Shown: positions 1-9,438 of the stretch, one piece after another
How positions within the stretch are numbered: position 1 is the stretch's first letter
How the letters are laid out: each line of letters begins with the position of its first letter
Origin: Clostridium estertheticum subsp. estertheticum
GTDB taxonomy: Bacteria > Bacillota > Clostridia > Clostridiales > Clostridiaceae
Assembly (NCBI RefSeq): GCF_001877035.1
Contig: NZ_CP015756.1
Location: forward strand, 3,525,001-3,589,000
Length of the DNA: 64,000 nucleotides
Reading direction: 5' to 3'
Position numbers and translations under genes: made by a program
Notes under the pieces: model-generated
Database searches by the model: none
Told to the model about the DNA's origin: nothing
Seen by the model: the letters and a program-made list of their open reading frames with translations, nothing else

Positions 1-679
1 TTGCTCCAACTGGCACAATTCTAGTACCAAAATCTGTAGCATCTGTTTGAATTAAATTAAGCATATTTTGACTTAAAACTACGTCAATAATTTTATCTGT
101 AGTTGCTTTTAAATAGTCTAAATACTTAATTCCATTCACCTTTCTTAATTGTAAATACCCTAATTGTTCGTTATATACATATTTTGTGATTGCTTCTAAG
201 GTTGTCTCAAGTGCAGTCGTACAAAATAACCAGTCTTCAACGTCAACATTACCCAAATATATTTTTTTATAATTTTCAACCTTTGAGTTATGGGCATCTA
301 AAAATATTTGTAGTAATTGTATAGGAGTTTTCTCCTCATAAATTACAGAATCTACAACGGTATCGTGAAGGAAGTTCATTTCGCCCTCACAAATTATGTC
401 TTTTTTAAATCCCTTATCATCCATACTGCTTTTATTTGTAAATACTCTGCCGCTAAATACTTCTTTATCGTCCCTAATATCCGTAACCACAATCAAAGTT
501 GCCATTCTTGTTAGTAAATTATAAGCAGGATTATTTGGGTAAATAGTAAAGGTCAAGCTACCAGCCTGACCTCTTTTTTTATTTAAATGTGGGACTAATA
601 TTTTTGGTGTAGTTTTATCTGTATCAGGATAATGTATAACTGTTTCTACACCTTTGTTAAATATGCTTATTTTATACAT
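1..679 (-). CDS. Phage tail-tip / tail endopeptidase protein (3' end outside window)
   Basis: The open frame starts with ATG at 679 and runs off the left edge, so only the first 226 residues are visible. The start MYKISIFNKG and the following beta-rich stretch are typical of the N-terminal domain of siphovirus tail-associated 'minor structural' or endopeptidase tail proteins, which sit below the distal tail protein and form the cell-contacting hub. The ATG overlaps the stop of the upstream dit-like gene by one base (TAATG), so translation is probably coupled. Position directly after Dit supports the call; any hydrolase domain would lie outside the window. Confidence 0.75.
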   Translation of the reverse strand, partial: MYKISIFNKGVETVIHYPDTDKTTPKILVPHLNKKRGQAGSLTFTIYPNNPAYNLLTRMATLIVVTDIRDDKEVFSGRVFTNKSSMDDKGFKKDIICEGEMNFLHDTVVDSVIYEEKTPIQLLQIFLDAHNSKVENYKKIYLGNVDVEDWLFCTTALETTLEAITKYVYNEQLGYLQLRKVNGIKYLDYLKATTDKIIDVVLSQNMLNLIQTDATDFGTRIVPVGA

Positions 680-1383
680 TATAAACTCACCTTTCTAAAT
701 AATATTTTTATGTGTCCAGTGCCATTTACAGTTATGTTATTTGCTCCGTTTGCTAATTTTAAGCCATAGGGTTTATTATCTCCCATAGACAAATTATAGG
801 TTTTGGAATTATAAATAATACTCATTGCAGTACTTGCATTAATGATAGGCATTACTAGCCTTCCGGGATTATATAAAGTTATTGTTTTTGTACCAACAAC
901 ATCAAAATCACCAGTTTGCATATAATCCTCTTCAAAATTAAACGTATCCCATAAATTATTTACAGCATAATCAACACCAATTTTAAAAGGATCTGCAACA
1001 AATTTAACTTCTAATTCTCCCAACATTATAAAAGTTGCAAATGTTGGTGGTGTTTCAGCTTCTGCCATAAAGTAATAATCTGAAATATCATCAAATATTA
1101 ATTTTTGTTGCCCTGTATCTTGCAACCATGCTAAGATTTTAGTATATTTAACATATAATTGTTTTACATTGTTAGAATCTATACCAAATTTTATTGTTAT
1201 TTCTCTTGTGTTGTATACAATTTCTCCATTACTACCAACTGTAGAAAAGTCCCAACCACCACCGTTCATAAATGGAACTGGAACTTTTATTTTATCCTTA
1301 CTAGGAGGTTGTATGGATTTGCTTATAATAAATAAATCGTAATCACTGTAGCTGTGTTTGCCATTAAAAGTTATCTCATACAT
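679..1383 (-). CDS. Distal tail protein (Dit family)
   Basis: This 234-residue protein starts MYEITFNGKHSYSDYDL and has the N-terminal pattern and length of the siphovirus Dit / 'phage tail family' proteins that form the hexameric hub joining tail tube and tip. It lies between the tape measure gene and the tail-tip gene, the invariant place for Dit. The ribosome binding site AGGAGGGG is made by the last codons of the tape measure gene (Asn-Arg-Arg-Gly), so the two genes abut without spacer. The function is inferred from family resemblance and gene order. Confidence 0.85.
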   Translation of the reverse strand: MYEITFNGKHSYSDYDLFIISKSIQPPSKDKIKVPVPFMNGGGWDFSTVGSNGEIVYNTREITIKFGIDSNNVKQLYVKYTKILAWLQDTGQQKLIFDDISDYYFMAEAETPPTFATFIMLGELEVKFVADPFKIGVDYAVNNLWDTFNFEEDYMQTGDFDVVGTKTITLYNPGRLVMPIINASTAMSIIYNSKTYNLSMGDNKPYGLKLANGANNITVNGTGHIKILFRKVSL

Positions 1384-4300
1384 TTATAATCCCCTCCTAT
1401 TTAACGCTAAACTATTTCCATTTATACTTTCTGAATACGGTGTAGTTACTTTTGCAATAGTTTGGCCATCTAAATTAACTGGTACCGTTATTGTTAGGTT
1501 ACTATTTGATGAATTATTGGAACTTGCCGAACTCCTTAAAGCGTTTGCTATGCTATCTGAAATACTACTTGATGAAACTGTTGTTGATATAGGCACTGCA
1601 TTACTTGTTCCGGTTACTGCGGACATATCTATACTGCTATTAATATTATTAAGTACACCATTTACCGCGTCTGCTAGTCCGAATAATTGATCTTTAAATG
1701 CAGATACTAATCTTTCACCAAGGCTCGCTCCTGCTACTGCGTAATCTTTGCCGTAACTTGTAAGTAAACTTGTTATTTCTTTTTGGTTATCGCTAATTAT
1801 CATTTTTTCTGCTTCTGCATTTAAATTTGCTTCTGTAGTTTTATTAGCGTAAAAAGTTTTAATATTGTCTAATTGAGTTGCATATGAAGCTGAATTTGCT
1901 GTTGCTGTAGCTTCTACCGCTGCCTTATCTGCTACATTTTGTGTTGCTAAAGTTGCTTTCTGTGCTGTAATACTTTCCTTATATTTTCTAGTTTCATTTG
2001 TTTTAAGCAATGTATCTAATTGAGCCTGGACTTCTTTTCTCTTAGTTGCCCCCAGGTGCATGCTTAACTGTCTTCTTAATTCTGATTCGTTCGTGCTATC
2101 TGCCGAATCTTGATTAGCTATATCGTATTGCGTAGACTCTGCATCAAGCGAGGCAGTTCTAGCACTGTAAATAGTCTCTATAGTTGCTAAACTACTATCT
2201 TTTAAAGCTGTATTACTAGCTATTTGCTTATTAACATTCGCTTCTGCTTGGCTCTGTTGATCTGCATAGCTTTCTTTTAAAGCATCCTTTATGTTAGTAA
2301 ATAGTCCAGTTAAACCAGTAGCTAGGTTATTTGTTTCTGTCTCTGTTGCCTTTGCTATAGATTCTGTAGTAGTTATAACCTCTTGGCCCATTTTTATAAC
2401 CGCTAAAGTGGCTGAATCTAATTCCTTACGAGCATCTATGCAATCTTGTGAAGCATATCCAAATTGGTACCCTATTTGTTGCCATTTAGCTGTTAATAGG
2501 GTAACTTCATCTTGTGCATCTAAAAGAGAATTTTTTTGATTTTCTAAATTCTTTGTTAAATCATTTGTATCTATTGCAAGCCTTGCCATGTCACTATCTA
2601 GTGACAACATTGGGTTATTAAAATAAGTGTTTATTTTTTCTTTCATATCTGACCCAGTGATTGCTTTTACTGCTGTAGATATAGCCTTTTCAACCAGTCC
2701 TACATTGTTTTGTATTCCACTTGCTAAACTCTGCATAGTATAAGCCCCAAGTTTAGCTGTTGTTCTGTCTGTAATAACAGTATCAAATACTTTTGATAAA
2801 TTAGTTGTAATGCTGTCTGAAATTCCTTTTGCAACCGTGGATATTGCATCAGTTACAACCTTTTTATTATCTTTAATTCCACTTGCAAGTCCGTTCATAA
2901 AATCAGGCATCCATGATTCGTAGTCTGTTAAAGGCCCTTCGTCTGGAACCGAAAAATGTAAGAACTTTCTTATATCTTGTGCAACTCCTTTTATTGCATC
3001 GCCTACCGCTCCTGCTGCACCTTTTATTCCATTAACAATTCCCTCTATCATATCTTTACCCCAAGTAAGGGCTTCTCCTGGCAATCCTTTTATATATGCA
3101 ATTCCATTACTAAAGCCACTTCTAATAACTCCACCTAGTGTGCTTAGTACGCTTGTGATTCCATTTTTAAGAGCATTAAACATATTTATACCTAGGCTCA
3201 TAAGCGTTCCAGGTAAATTTCTAAAAAAGTTAAGAATGCCATTAAAAATATTGATTGCCCCTGCTTTAATTCCACTACATATGCTAATAATACCTGAACT
3301 TAAACCATTCCATGCACTTATAGCTAAACTTTTAATACCGGACCATAAACCACTAAAAAATGTTTTTAATCCATTAAAAATAGACTTAGCTGTATTAACT
3401 ATCCCACTCCACATTAATGATAAAAAGCTTGCTATTGCAGTAACTACTCCAGTAAATATTAATTTAATTCCTGCCCATATTTGCGTAAAGGCTGCTTTAA
3501 GCCCATTAAATATTGAAATTGCATCGGTCTTAATCTTTCCAAAATTTCCGGTGCATAAATCTAATATTAAAAGTATCGGGCCTAAAAAAATTAATTTAAT
3601 AGCTGCCCACACACCACTAAAAAATGTTTTTAATCCATTGAATACTGTTGTTAAACCACCTTTTAAACTATTAAATATGTTAATTACGCCTTGTATAAGT
3701 GGATTAAGTATTATCATTGTTGCTGCAACTATCTCTGCCCATATTGTAGATAACGTTGTTTTTATACTGGTTAATACATTGCTTATAGATGTTTTAATGC
3801 CATTCCATACGTTCGTAGCACCAGTGCCTATACTTGTCCATAAATTACTAAACCATGCAGGTATACCAGTAAAAAATGTAACTAAACCATTCCACGCCAT
3901 TGGTATTGTAACTGTAAAAAATCCAACTAGTGCATCAACTACAGTTTTGGTTATGGCTTGGATATTAGTCCATAGGTCAAGCCAAAATGCTTTAAAAGGT
4001 GCACAATGATCCCACAATAATTTAAATCCAATTACCAAACCCGCTATTACTGCTATTGCAATACCGACTGGTCCAGTTATAAAACCTATTACCGCTACTA
4101 ATGCAGAAACAGCCGGTGTAGCTGCTGCAACTCCTGTTGTTAATACTGCTATTGTCCCACTAATTGTAGTTATTACCGCGACTACTGCTCCAACTACGGT
4201 TGCAATGCTGCTTATTATAAATGCTAATGGTGCTATTACCGCTATTATTCCTAATATAGCTAATATTGTTTTTTTTGTTCCTTCGCTCAATCCACTAAAT

Positions 4301-5385
4301 TCTTTTGCTAATTTTGCAATATATTGAGCTACTTTTGCTAATATCGGTGCTAATATGACTCCTATAGTTGAAGAAGCTTCTTTTATACTCTCGCTTGCTA
4401 TTCTTGCGCTGTTAGCTGCACCAGTACTTGTATTTGCAAAGTCACCTTGGCTATTCTTGGTCTTATCTAATACATAAGCATATCTTAATTGTACTTTTTC
4501 AGCTTGTGTCATATCTTTAAATAACGTCTTATGACCTGTGCTTAATGCAAACGCACTTAATGTGCTGTCTAACATGATTACGCCTAGCGATTTAAGACTT
4601 TCACCTTCACCTGTAAATATTCCTTTTAACGCATCTTGTGCCTGATCTAATCCTATATTTTTAAAACTTGCTAAATCTCCAGCTAATCCACCTAATTTAG
4701 TTGACATTTTAGCGGCTTCGCTTGTATTTATACCCATACCGCTGGCCATATCACCAAACAATGAAGCCATTTCTAAAGCGCTACCCTTGGCAATACCAAA
4801 CTTATCAAGCGTAGTATCTGACCATGTTTTTACTTCATTTGCATTTTTTCCAAACGCAACATCGACTTTATTAGTACTTTCGATCAAATCTGAACCCATT
4901 TTTACAGCCGCTCCACCTAATGCAACAATTGCTAAAGTAGCTGGTGTAGTAGCTTGCCCAACTCTGCTGGCACTTGTTGCAACTTTTCCCGAAGCTTCTG
5001 AAACTTTGCTCAATGATGAATTACTTTTCTGTGCTTGTACTTCTAAGTTTTTAAGCTGACTTTCTGTTTTAATTACTTCTCTTTGTAAAGCTTGATATTG
5101 CTTTTCTGATATATTACCTTTTGCAAATTGTTCTTGAGCTTGTGCTTCTGCGCTTTTTAGTGAAACTAATTTTTCTTTTGTATTCGTTACGCTTTTAGCT
5201 AATAATTCTTGTTTTTGTTGCAATAAAACTGTATTTTTGGGATCAAACTTCAATTGATAATTTACTTGTTTTAATTGAGACTGTAAATCACTACTTGTTT
5301 TGTTTACTCCCTTGAGCGCCTTGTCTAAAGGCCCTGTATCTCCATTTATTTCGACTGTTATACCTTTAATGTTATTCCCAGCCAA
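1384..5385 (-). CDS. Phage tail tape measure protein
   Basis: The 1,333-residue product is the longest in the prophage. It has an N-terminal coiled-coil region (about residues 20-140), a tape-measure core rich in Ala and Gly, and hydrophobic helices at about 370-460. Around residues 490-800, motifs of the form FNGLKxFFSGxWxxIK recur with regularly spaced Trp and Phe, as is common in these proteins. A second coiled coil follows near 1,000-1,200. It would set tail length and pass into the host envelope during DNA injection. By the usual rule of about 0.15 nm per residue, the tail would be near 200 nm (inference). The start is TTG at 5385, five bases after a strong AAAGGAGGG site. Confidence 0.93.
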   Translation of the reverse strand: MAGNNIKGITVEINGDTGPLDKALKGVNKTSSDLQSQLKQVNYQLKFDPKNTVLLQQKQELLAKSVTNTKEKLVSLKSAEAQAQEQFAKGNISEKQYQALQREVIKTESQLKNLEVQAQKSNSSLSKVSEASGKVATSASRVGQATTPATLAIVALGGAAVKMGSDLIESTNKVDVAFGKNANEVKTWSDTTLDKFGIAKGSALEMASLFGDMASGMGINTSEAAKMSTKLGGLAGDLASFKNIGLDQAQDALKGIFTGEGESLKSLGVIMLDSTLSAFALSTGHKTLFKDMTQAEKVQLRYAYVLDKTKNSQGDFANTSTGAANSARIASESIKEASSTIGVILAPILAKVAQYIAKLAKEFSGLSEGTKKTILAILGIIAVIAPLAFIISSIATVVGAVVAVITTISGTIAVLTTGVAAATPAVSALVAVIGFITGPVGIAIAVIAGLVIGFKLLWDHCAPFKAFWLDLWTNIQAITKTVVDALVGFFTVTIPMAWNGLVTFFTGIPAWFSNLWTSIGTGATNVWNGIKTSISNVLTSIKTTLSTIWAEIVAATMIILNPLIQGVINIFNSLKGGLTTVFNGLKTFFSGVWAAIKLIFLGPILLILDLCTGNFGKIKTDAISIFNGLKAAFTQIWAGIKLIFTGVVTAIASFLSLMWSGIVNTAKSIFNGLKTFFSGLWSGIKSLAISAWNGLSSGIISICSGIKAGAINIFNGILNFFRNLPGTLMSLGINMFNALKNGITSVLSTLGGVIRSGFSNGIAYIKGLPGEALTWGKDMIEGIVNGIKGAAGAVGDAIKGVAQDIRKFLHFSVPDEGPLTDYESWMPDFMNGLASGIKDNKKVVTDAISTVAKGISDSITTNLSKVFDTVITDRTTAKLGAYTMQSLASGIQNNVGLVEKAISTAVKAITGSDMKEKINTYFNNPMLSLDSDMARLAIDTNDLTKNLENQKNSLLDAQDEVTLLTAKWQQIGYQFGYASQDCIDARKELDSATLAVIKMGQEVITTTESIAKATETETNNLATGLTGLFTNIKDALKESYADQQSQAEANVNKQIASNTALKDSSLATIETIYSARTASLDAESTQYDIANQDSADSTNESELRRQLSMHLGATKRKEVQAQLDTLLKTNETRKYKESITAQKATLATQNVADKAAVEATATANSASYATQLDNIKTFYANKTTEANLNAEAEKMIISDNQKEITSLLTSYGKDYAVAGASLGERLVSAFKDQLFGLADAVNGVLNNINSSIDMSAVTGTSNAVPISTTVSSSSISDSIANALRSSASSNNSSNSNLTITVPVNLDGQTIAKVTTPYSESINGNSLALNRRGL

Positions 5386-5386
5386 A

Positions 5387-6006
5387 TTATCCCTCCTTTC
5401 TTCCGTATTTGTCTCTTAGTCTTACTCTATCGGGCTTTGTTTGCTCCATTATCCAGCACTTATCTAAATATTCTCTACCTTCTTCGGTCTGCATATAGTT
5501 ATAAATAATTGCATCCCTAAGAAATAACCAATATTCAAATACACACATATCTTCTAATTCATCAAAACTATAGCCAGTGTAATCACTGACTCTTTTTTCT
5601 TCTACTGTATTAACGTTATAATGTCCCTTATCTTCTCCATCGTCAAAATAAGGGACTCTTAGTTTTTTGAGTCTTTAGTTTTGCTTAACCATTCAAAATA
5701 TGATGTAAGAATTGCATTTATTTGGTCGAGATTTAAATTTGATAATGATTCTGCTGTTATTTTTGTTCTTACTTTATTTTTATTTAATAACATTTCGACC
5801 GCATCATATAGGCCATCTGTAGCCTTTTTACCATCTTTGGTACCGCTTAATGCCGTTATTTTAGTAAGCATTTTTTTGCTAGGCGGTTCAACTTCTAAAT
5901 TCAGCTCAACTTCTTCTTCAATTTCTTTCTTATCTACAATTTTAGTAACTATTAATCTTAATTTTATATCCCAATATCTTTTATTAATTGTATTTAAATT
6001 AAACAT
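5387..6006 (-). CDS. Tail assembly chaperone fusion made by -1 frameshift (gpGT-like)
   Basis: The upstream chaperone frame ends at 5659, but a second open frame in the -1 register continues to a TAA at 5387. Joined at the slippery heptamer (5662-5668), the product would be about 206 residues: 115 from the first frame plus 91 more. The extension includes the stretch MQTEEGREYLDKCW followed by EQTKPDRVRLRDKYG, which has the look of the C-terminal chaperone extension of other Gram-positive siphoviruses. The extension has no start codon with a ribosome binding site of its own. Its stop lies two bases before the tape measure start. By analogy with lambda gpG/gpGT, the pair would recruit tail tube subunits to the tape measure. 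Confidence 0.85.
5659..6006 (-). CDS. Tail assembly chaperone (gpG-like, unshifted product)
   Basis: This frame encodes 115 residues when read from the ATG at 6006, which has GGAGG eight bases upstream. An in-frame start at 6033 exists but has no ribosome binding site. The protein is charged and helical, and sits between the major tail protein and tape measure genes, the position of gpG-like chaperones. Its last sense codons are the slippery Ser-Lys-Asn, directly before TAA. Most ribosomes would make this short form. Confidence 0.85.
   Translation of the reverse strand: MFNLNTINKRYWDIKLRLIVTKIVDKKEIEEEVELNLEVEPPSKKMLTKITALSGTKDGKKATDGLYDAVEMLLNKNKVRTKITAESLSNLNLDQINAILTSYFEWLSKTKDSKN
5662..5668 (-). 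promoter_or_regulatory. Programmed -1 ribosomal frameshift site A_AAA_AAC
   Basis: On the minus strand the zero frame reads TCA AAA AAC TAA. It contains the canonical X_XXY_YYZ heptamer AAAAAAC immediately before the stop. Slipping one base back gives AAA AAA CTA and opens a 91-codon frame that runs to 5387. A stimulatory structure downstream was not established by eye. Confidence 0.85.
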
Positions 6007-6042
6007 TTGACAACCTCCAAAGGGGCTATACACCCCGTTATT

Positions 6043-6879
6043 TTATACTAATGATGTAACTACTATTTCCCCTGCTTTAATTGCTTTAAATGCGCTATCA
6101 ACTTCAACTATTCCAATTTTGTTTCCAGTTACAGCAGCAATGTCAATTATTCCATCCCATGCTGTATACCCTGATGCAACATTGCAAATATCATTTAATG
6201 ATGGACGTGTAACCGTAGTCGCAGTTTTATACATATAGCTATTGCCAATTGTAAGTGTTGGTGTTACAGTTATTTTAGTGGTGCCGCTTGTTGTTCCTGC
6301 TATTGAAACCGCCGTTAATGCAGTGACCGTCCCAGGGATATCTTCTTCATATATAATTTTTGTTCCCTCGTTATCCATTGGTGCTGCTATAAATTCAGCG
6401 TCGACAACCGTTTCTTTATCCGCTGCAAATTTAAAACTAAATCCAGCTTGATTATTACCGACTATCGTCACTCTAATGTTTCCGTCTACAGCATCAAGAT
6501 ACACAAATCTAATTACATATTTCTTTCTATCTTGATTATTCATGCCACCTATTTTTACAATTCTTTTCCCTGGAGTTGATTGTTCATCAACTCTTGCTGT
6601 AGCACATAATCTTTCCAATGTATCGCCATTCCATGTCATTAGCCCGCTTTTTAGAGTTACTTCTTCTTCTGTTAAAATTGTTTTGCTTACAAGCCCTAAA
6701 TCGTCTTTTGCTTCATAATATTTTGGCTTGTACTCTAGAGTTGCTCCACCTTGTATCAGCCCGAGCAGATTAGCCGGTACCTCTAATTCTAAATCCGTTG
6801 GGAGTGTTTCACTTACAAACTCTGTTGTATACAATTTACCTGACCCTAAAACTATTTTTTGTTTACCATCTATTGCCAT
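6043..6879 (-). CDS. Major tail protein
   Basis: The 278-residue beta-rich protein would form the tail tube. It starts MAIDGKQKIVLGSGKLY and contains LTEEEVTLKSGLMTWNG, patterns found in Gram-positive phage major tail proteins. The C-terminal region from about residue 190 is rich in Thr, Val and Gly and may be an added immunoglobulin-like or decoration domain. The ATG at 6879 is nine bases after AGGAGG; upstream in-frame TTG at 6885 is too close to that site. It lies between the head-tail joining genes and the chaperones, as expected. Confidence 0.88.
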   Translation of the reverse strand: MAIDGKQKIVLGSGKLYTTEFVSETLPTDLELEVPANLLGLIQGGATLEYKPKYYEAKDDLGLVSKTILTEEEVTLKSGLMTWNGDTLERLCATARVDEQSTPGKRIVKIGGMNNQDRKKYVIRFVYLDAVDGNIRVTIVGNNQAGFSFKFAADKETVVDAEFIAAPMDNEGTKIIYEEDIPGTVTALTAVSIAGTTSGTTKITVTPTLTIGNSYMYKTATTVTRPSLNDICNVASGYTAWDGIIDIAAVTGNKIGIVEVDSAFKAIKAGEIVVTSLV

Positions 6880-6892
6880 TAACAACTACCTC

Positions 6893-7207
6893 CTAAAATT
6901 TTTCTACAAAATTAAAATCGTATGTAGTTTCGAACCACATTTCTGTGTCGTCCCACATACGATCTTTTTTATACTTTATTGATTTTTCATTTAATAATTT
7001 TTCTATTAATATTTCTGAAACGTGATCCACTTTTAAAGAATACAATTCAATACTTATATCTCTATCCGCTATACAATTTTTATCATCAGCCCCGCTTACT
7101 GAAGCACCTTCCATAAAAATTATATAAGGTAAAGGCGGAGGTTTTAAAAAACGTTCCTCTGCAACTTTAAGGCTTATAGTTTCCAACCATGGCTTAATGT
7201 CCAGCAT
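6893..7207 (-). CDS. Putative tail terminator / head-tail joining protein
   Basis: This 104-residue protein (MLDIKPWLETISLKVAEER...) occupies the slot directly before the major tail protein, where HK97-like phages carry the tail terminator. Its content of an N-terminal helix, a Pro-rich strand and alternating charged strands fits that small fold, but there is no diagnostic motif. It overlaps the upstream gp10-like gene by 15 bases and has its own AAGGAGG site. The role is inferred from gene order. Confidence 0.7.
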   Translation of the reverse strand: MLDIKPWLETISLKVAEERFLKPPPLPYIIFMEGASVSGADDKNCIADRDISIELYSLKVDHVSEILIEKLLNEKSIKYKKDRMWDDTEMWFETTYDFNFVEKF

Positions 7208-7592
7208 TTTCTATTACCTCCTTGGATAATTCTTGCATTCTTTTTATTGCTAATTCTTCACCAAATTTAATATGAGGATATGCTTTTGCTCTTCCACCCT
7301 GGTTTAGAGCATGTCCTTTTTCTAATAAATGGGTTAGCCTATATTCATCACCACTTACATACCATGTATATCCACGATTATATTGTGTATCAGTTGTTTT
7401 TTTAATTTTAAAAGCTTTAACATACTTATTGCCTGAATGTTGTTTAAAAGTTACATGTGCTTTTATTTCTTCATTACATTCTTTCGCTACGATTCCGGTA
7501 GAATTTTTAACACCTTCTGTAACTACTTCACTATAACTTGATAGTTCTTTTAATATTGCACTAGCTAAGTTATCTATGCTTATATTACTCAT
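7194..7592 (-). CDS. HK97 gp10-like neck protein
   Basis: The 132-residue protein resembles the HK97 gp10 family of tail completion proteins. The family hallmark is the central HLLEKGHA...GGR...PHI pattern, seen here near residues 90-110. It would help join the tail to the head connector. It overlaps the genes on both sides by a few bases, consistent with a translationally coupled morphogenesis operon. Confidence 0.85.
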   Translation of the reverse strand: MSNISIDNLASAILKELSSYSEVVTEGVKNSTGIVAKECNEEIKAHVTFKQHSGNKYVKAFKIKKTTDTQYNRGYTWYVSGDEYRLTHLLEKGHALNQGGRAKAYPHIKFGEELAIKRMQELSKEVIENAGH

Positions 7593-7918
7593 ATATTTGC
7601 CTTATCTAACGTTAAGTCTGCGCTAGGTGGATTAGTGCCATAAATAGGTTGTACTATTTTAATGCCATATGGTACACCTTCAATTTCAACATAATCTTCG
7701 TTATCTATGTCACCTAGTTGAGGTATTCTTATAACTCGATTTATATTGATATTCCTGGCATTTCCTTCAAAAAACCTTTTAAAGCCTAGGATTCTATTCT
7801 CAAATCCTAAGCTTGTATGTTTATTGGGAAGTCTTTTTTCATCTTCATCAGTAGTAAATATGTTACATACACCATCATTAAAATTTGAAAATTCAATATT
7901 ATCTATTTTTATTTTCAT
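7589..7918 (-). CDS. Phage head closure / head-tail adaptor protein
   Basis: This 109-residue beta-rich protein lies between the gp6-like connector and the gp10-like gene, where HK97-type phages encode the head closure protein (SPP1 gp16-like adaptor). It contains GVPYGIKIVQPIYG near residues 80-95, similar to the domain that ends many such adaptors. The ATG overlaps the upstream stop (ATGA). The assignment rests mainly on synteny. Confidence 0.72.
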   Translation of the reverse strand: MKIKIDNIEFSNFNDGVCNIFTTDEDEKRLPNKHTSLGFENRILGFKRFFEGNARNININRVIRIPQLGDIDNEDYVEIEGVPYGIKIVQPIYGTNPPSADLTLDKANI

Positions 7919-8226
7919 ACTTCCACCACATCGGGTTGGGAGTCTACCAAACTTTGAATGTGTAAAGACATTAATTCACTAGCAAAATTCTTCTCAAATA
8001 CTTCTAATGCTTGGCTATTAATATATCTACATCTATCTTTTAATAAGTCTCTTGCTAACCTATTTACCTCAAAATCAATAGCAGACACACCCGCAATTCC
8101 TTGCAAATATGCCACACTACTTTCAATTGCATCAATTAAATTTAACTCTGTGTTGGCATCCTCCCACGTTATGTGTAAGTATGCCTTTATCATTTCTAGT
8201 ATTCCCTCGGGTACTGTTGTAGTCAT
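7915..8226 (-). CDS. Phage head-tail connector (gp6-like, QLRG family)
   Basis: The 103-residue all-helical protein has the layout of DNA-packaging/connector proteins of the QLRG family: a first helix with 'MIKAYLHIT', then 'LIDAIESSVAYLQGIAG', then a helix with 'NRLARDLLKDRCRY'. It would form the ring below the portal. It starts at ATG 8226 with an AAGAGGTGG site and lies directly after the capsid gene, as in HK97. Confidence 0.85.
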   Translation of the reverse strand: MTTTVPEGILEMIKAYLHITWEDANTELNLIDAIESSVAYLQGIAGVSAIDFEVNRLARDLLKDRCRYINSQALEVFEKNFASELMSLHIQSLVDSQPDVVEV

Positions 8227-8241
8227 TTAAACCACCTCTTA

Positions 8242-9438
8242 TTAAGCTTGTTCTTTAGTCTTAACAACATTGTTTACTGCTACTTCTAATACTGCTGCGG
8301 TCATTCCAGTAATATCTGCGAGTATAAACGCATTATCATCAAGTGCTCTACCATTACCATACATTTTAGATAAATAAACTCTTTCATCGTCTAGCCATCT
8401 AAACTCATCAGAAAATTCAATTTTACCACCATTTGTTCCCGCTCCAATTCCCATAAGGTACTTGTCAGCTAAGCCAAATATAGCTGTTCCTGCTGCTACT
8501 GCTGTGCTTTGTATTATAGTTGTTGGGAATGGTAATACATTGTAAGAATAACTACCATCTAGTGCTCTTACAGTTGTGTTTGGGTATATTCTTGTGAAAT
8601 AATCTACTGGACTAACTACTATTAATATATTGGCTACTGGCCTTTGCTTTCCATTGGGTGCTTGTGCAAGTTTCGCAGCTATTGCACCAAATGTTAGTGG
8701 GTTTAAATTAGATACTACCATTGGAGTTTTAAGAGGATATACACCAGCTGTTACTGTTACATCATCAGCTACACTTCTGTTCATCCCGATTGGCTCATTT
8801 AATCCAGTACCATCAATTATTGCTGTTTCTGTTGCAAGTGCTATTGCCTCGCTCAATACTCCACGTACATATGCATCTATCCATTGTGGGCCAACCGCTA
8901 ACATATCTTTGCTTATTGGCATAAATGCAGATAATTTACAAAGTGTTAAATCAATTACTCCGATTTGTCCAGCTAGTTCTTTAGTTATCGCAGAGTTAAT
9001 AGGGCCCCAAAATGCTAATTGAGCACCTTGTTTATTAACGATCATCTTAGTTAATATAGTAGTATTGGTAAAATTAATTGCAGCTAACAAAGGATGTTCT
9101 GCTTTAATATCAGCAATAACATTATCTATGATTGTCTCAGGGTACGCTGCTGGTAAAGTCGTAAATGCTTGTCTAGGATCACTAGATCTCATAGCAGTAA
9201 TTACACTTTGATAAAATTTATCCTCAACCGCGGTTAACTGGTGCACTCCACGTTTAGTTAAAATATTACTGTCTGCTGTTTTTTGATATGTTTCAAACTC
9301 TTCCATTACATTTTGTTGAACATCTTCTGCAAATGCTGCAAATGCGGTTGCTATTGCATTTTCGTCTGTGGATTTCATTGCCACCGCTAAGCTATCTTTA
9401 AGTTGTTGTTGAATAAGATCTTTATTTTTAATTGTCAT
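8242..9438 (-). CDS. Major capsid protein, HK97 fold
   Basis: The 398-residue protein has a helical N-terminal delta domain (about residues 1-100). The HK97-fold shell follows, with recognisable 'TTLPAAYPETIIDNVIAD', 'KELAGQIGVIDLTLCKLSAFMPIS' and 'TAIIDGTGLNEPIGM' segments. It would form the icosahedral head after cleavage or removal of the delta domain by the adjacent ClpP-like protease. The ATG overlaps the protease stop (TAATG), and the ribosome binding site GGAGG lies inside the protease gene. Confidence 0.95.
   Translation of the reverse strand: MTIKNKDLIQQQLKDSLAVAMKSTDENAIATAFAAFAEDVQQNVMEEFETYQKTADSNILTKRGVHQLTAVEDKFYQSVITAMRSSDPRQAFTTLPAAYPETIIDNVIADIKAEHPLLAAINFTNTTILTKMIVNKQGAQLAFWGPINSAITKELAGQIGVIDLTLCKLSAFMPISKDMLAVGPQWIDAYVRGVLSEAIALATETAIIDGTGLNEPIGMNRSVADDVTVTAGVYPLKTPMVVSNLNPLTFGAIAAKLAQAPNGKQRPVANILIVVSPVDYFTRIYPNTTVRALDGSYSYNVLPFPTTIIQSTAVAAGTAIFGLADKYLMGIGAGTNGGKIEFSDEFRWLDDERVYLSKMYGNGRALDDNAFILADITGMTAAVLEVAVNNVVKTKEQA

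Noticed and set aside
3140-4009. Open frame of 289 codons on the plus strand inside the tape measure gene
   Set aside because: It is antisense to a clear tape measure gene, has no ribosome binding site, and its composition mirrors the repeats of the real protein.
5681-6010. Open frame on the plus strand opposite the tail chaperone
   Set aside because: It is antisense to the chaperone gene whose start, ribosome binding site and frameshift site are all clear.
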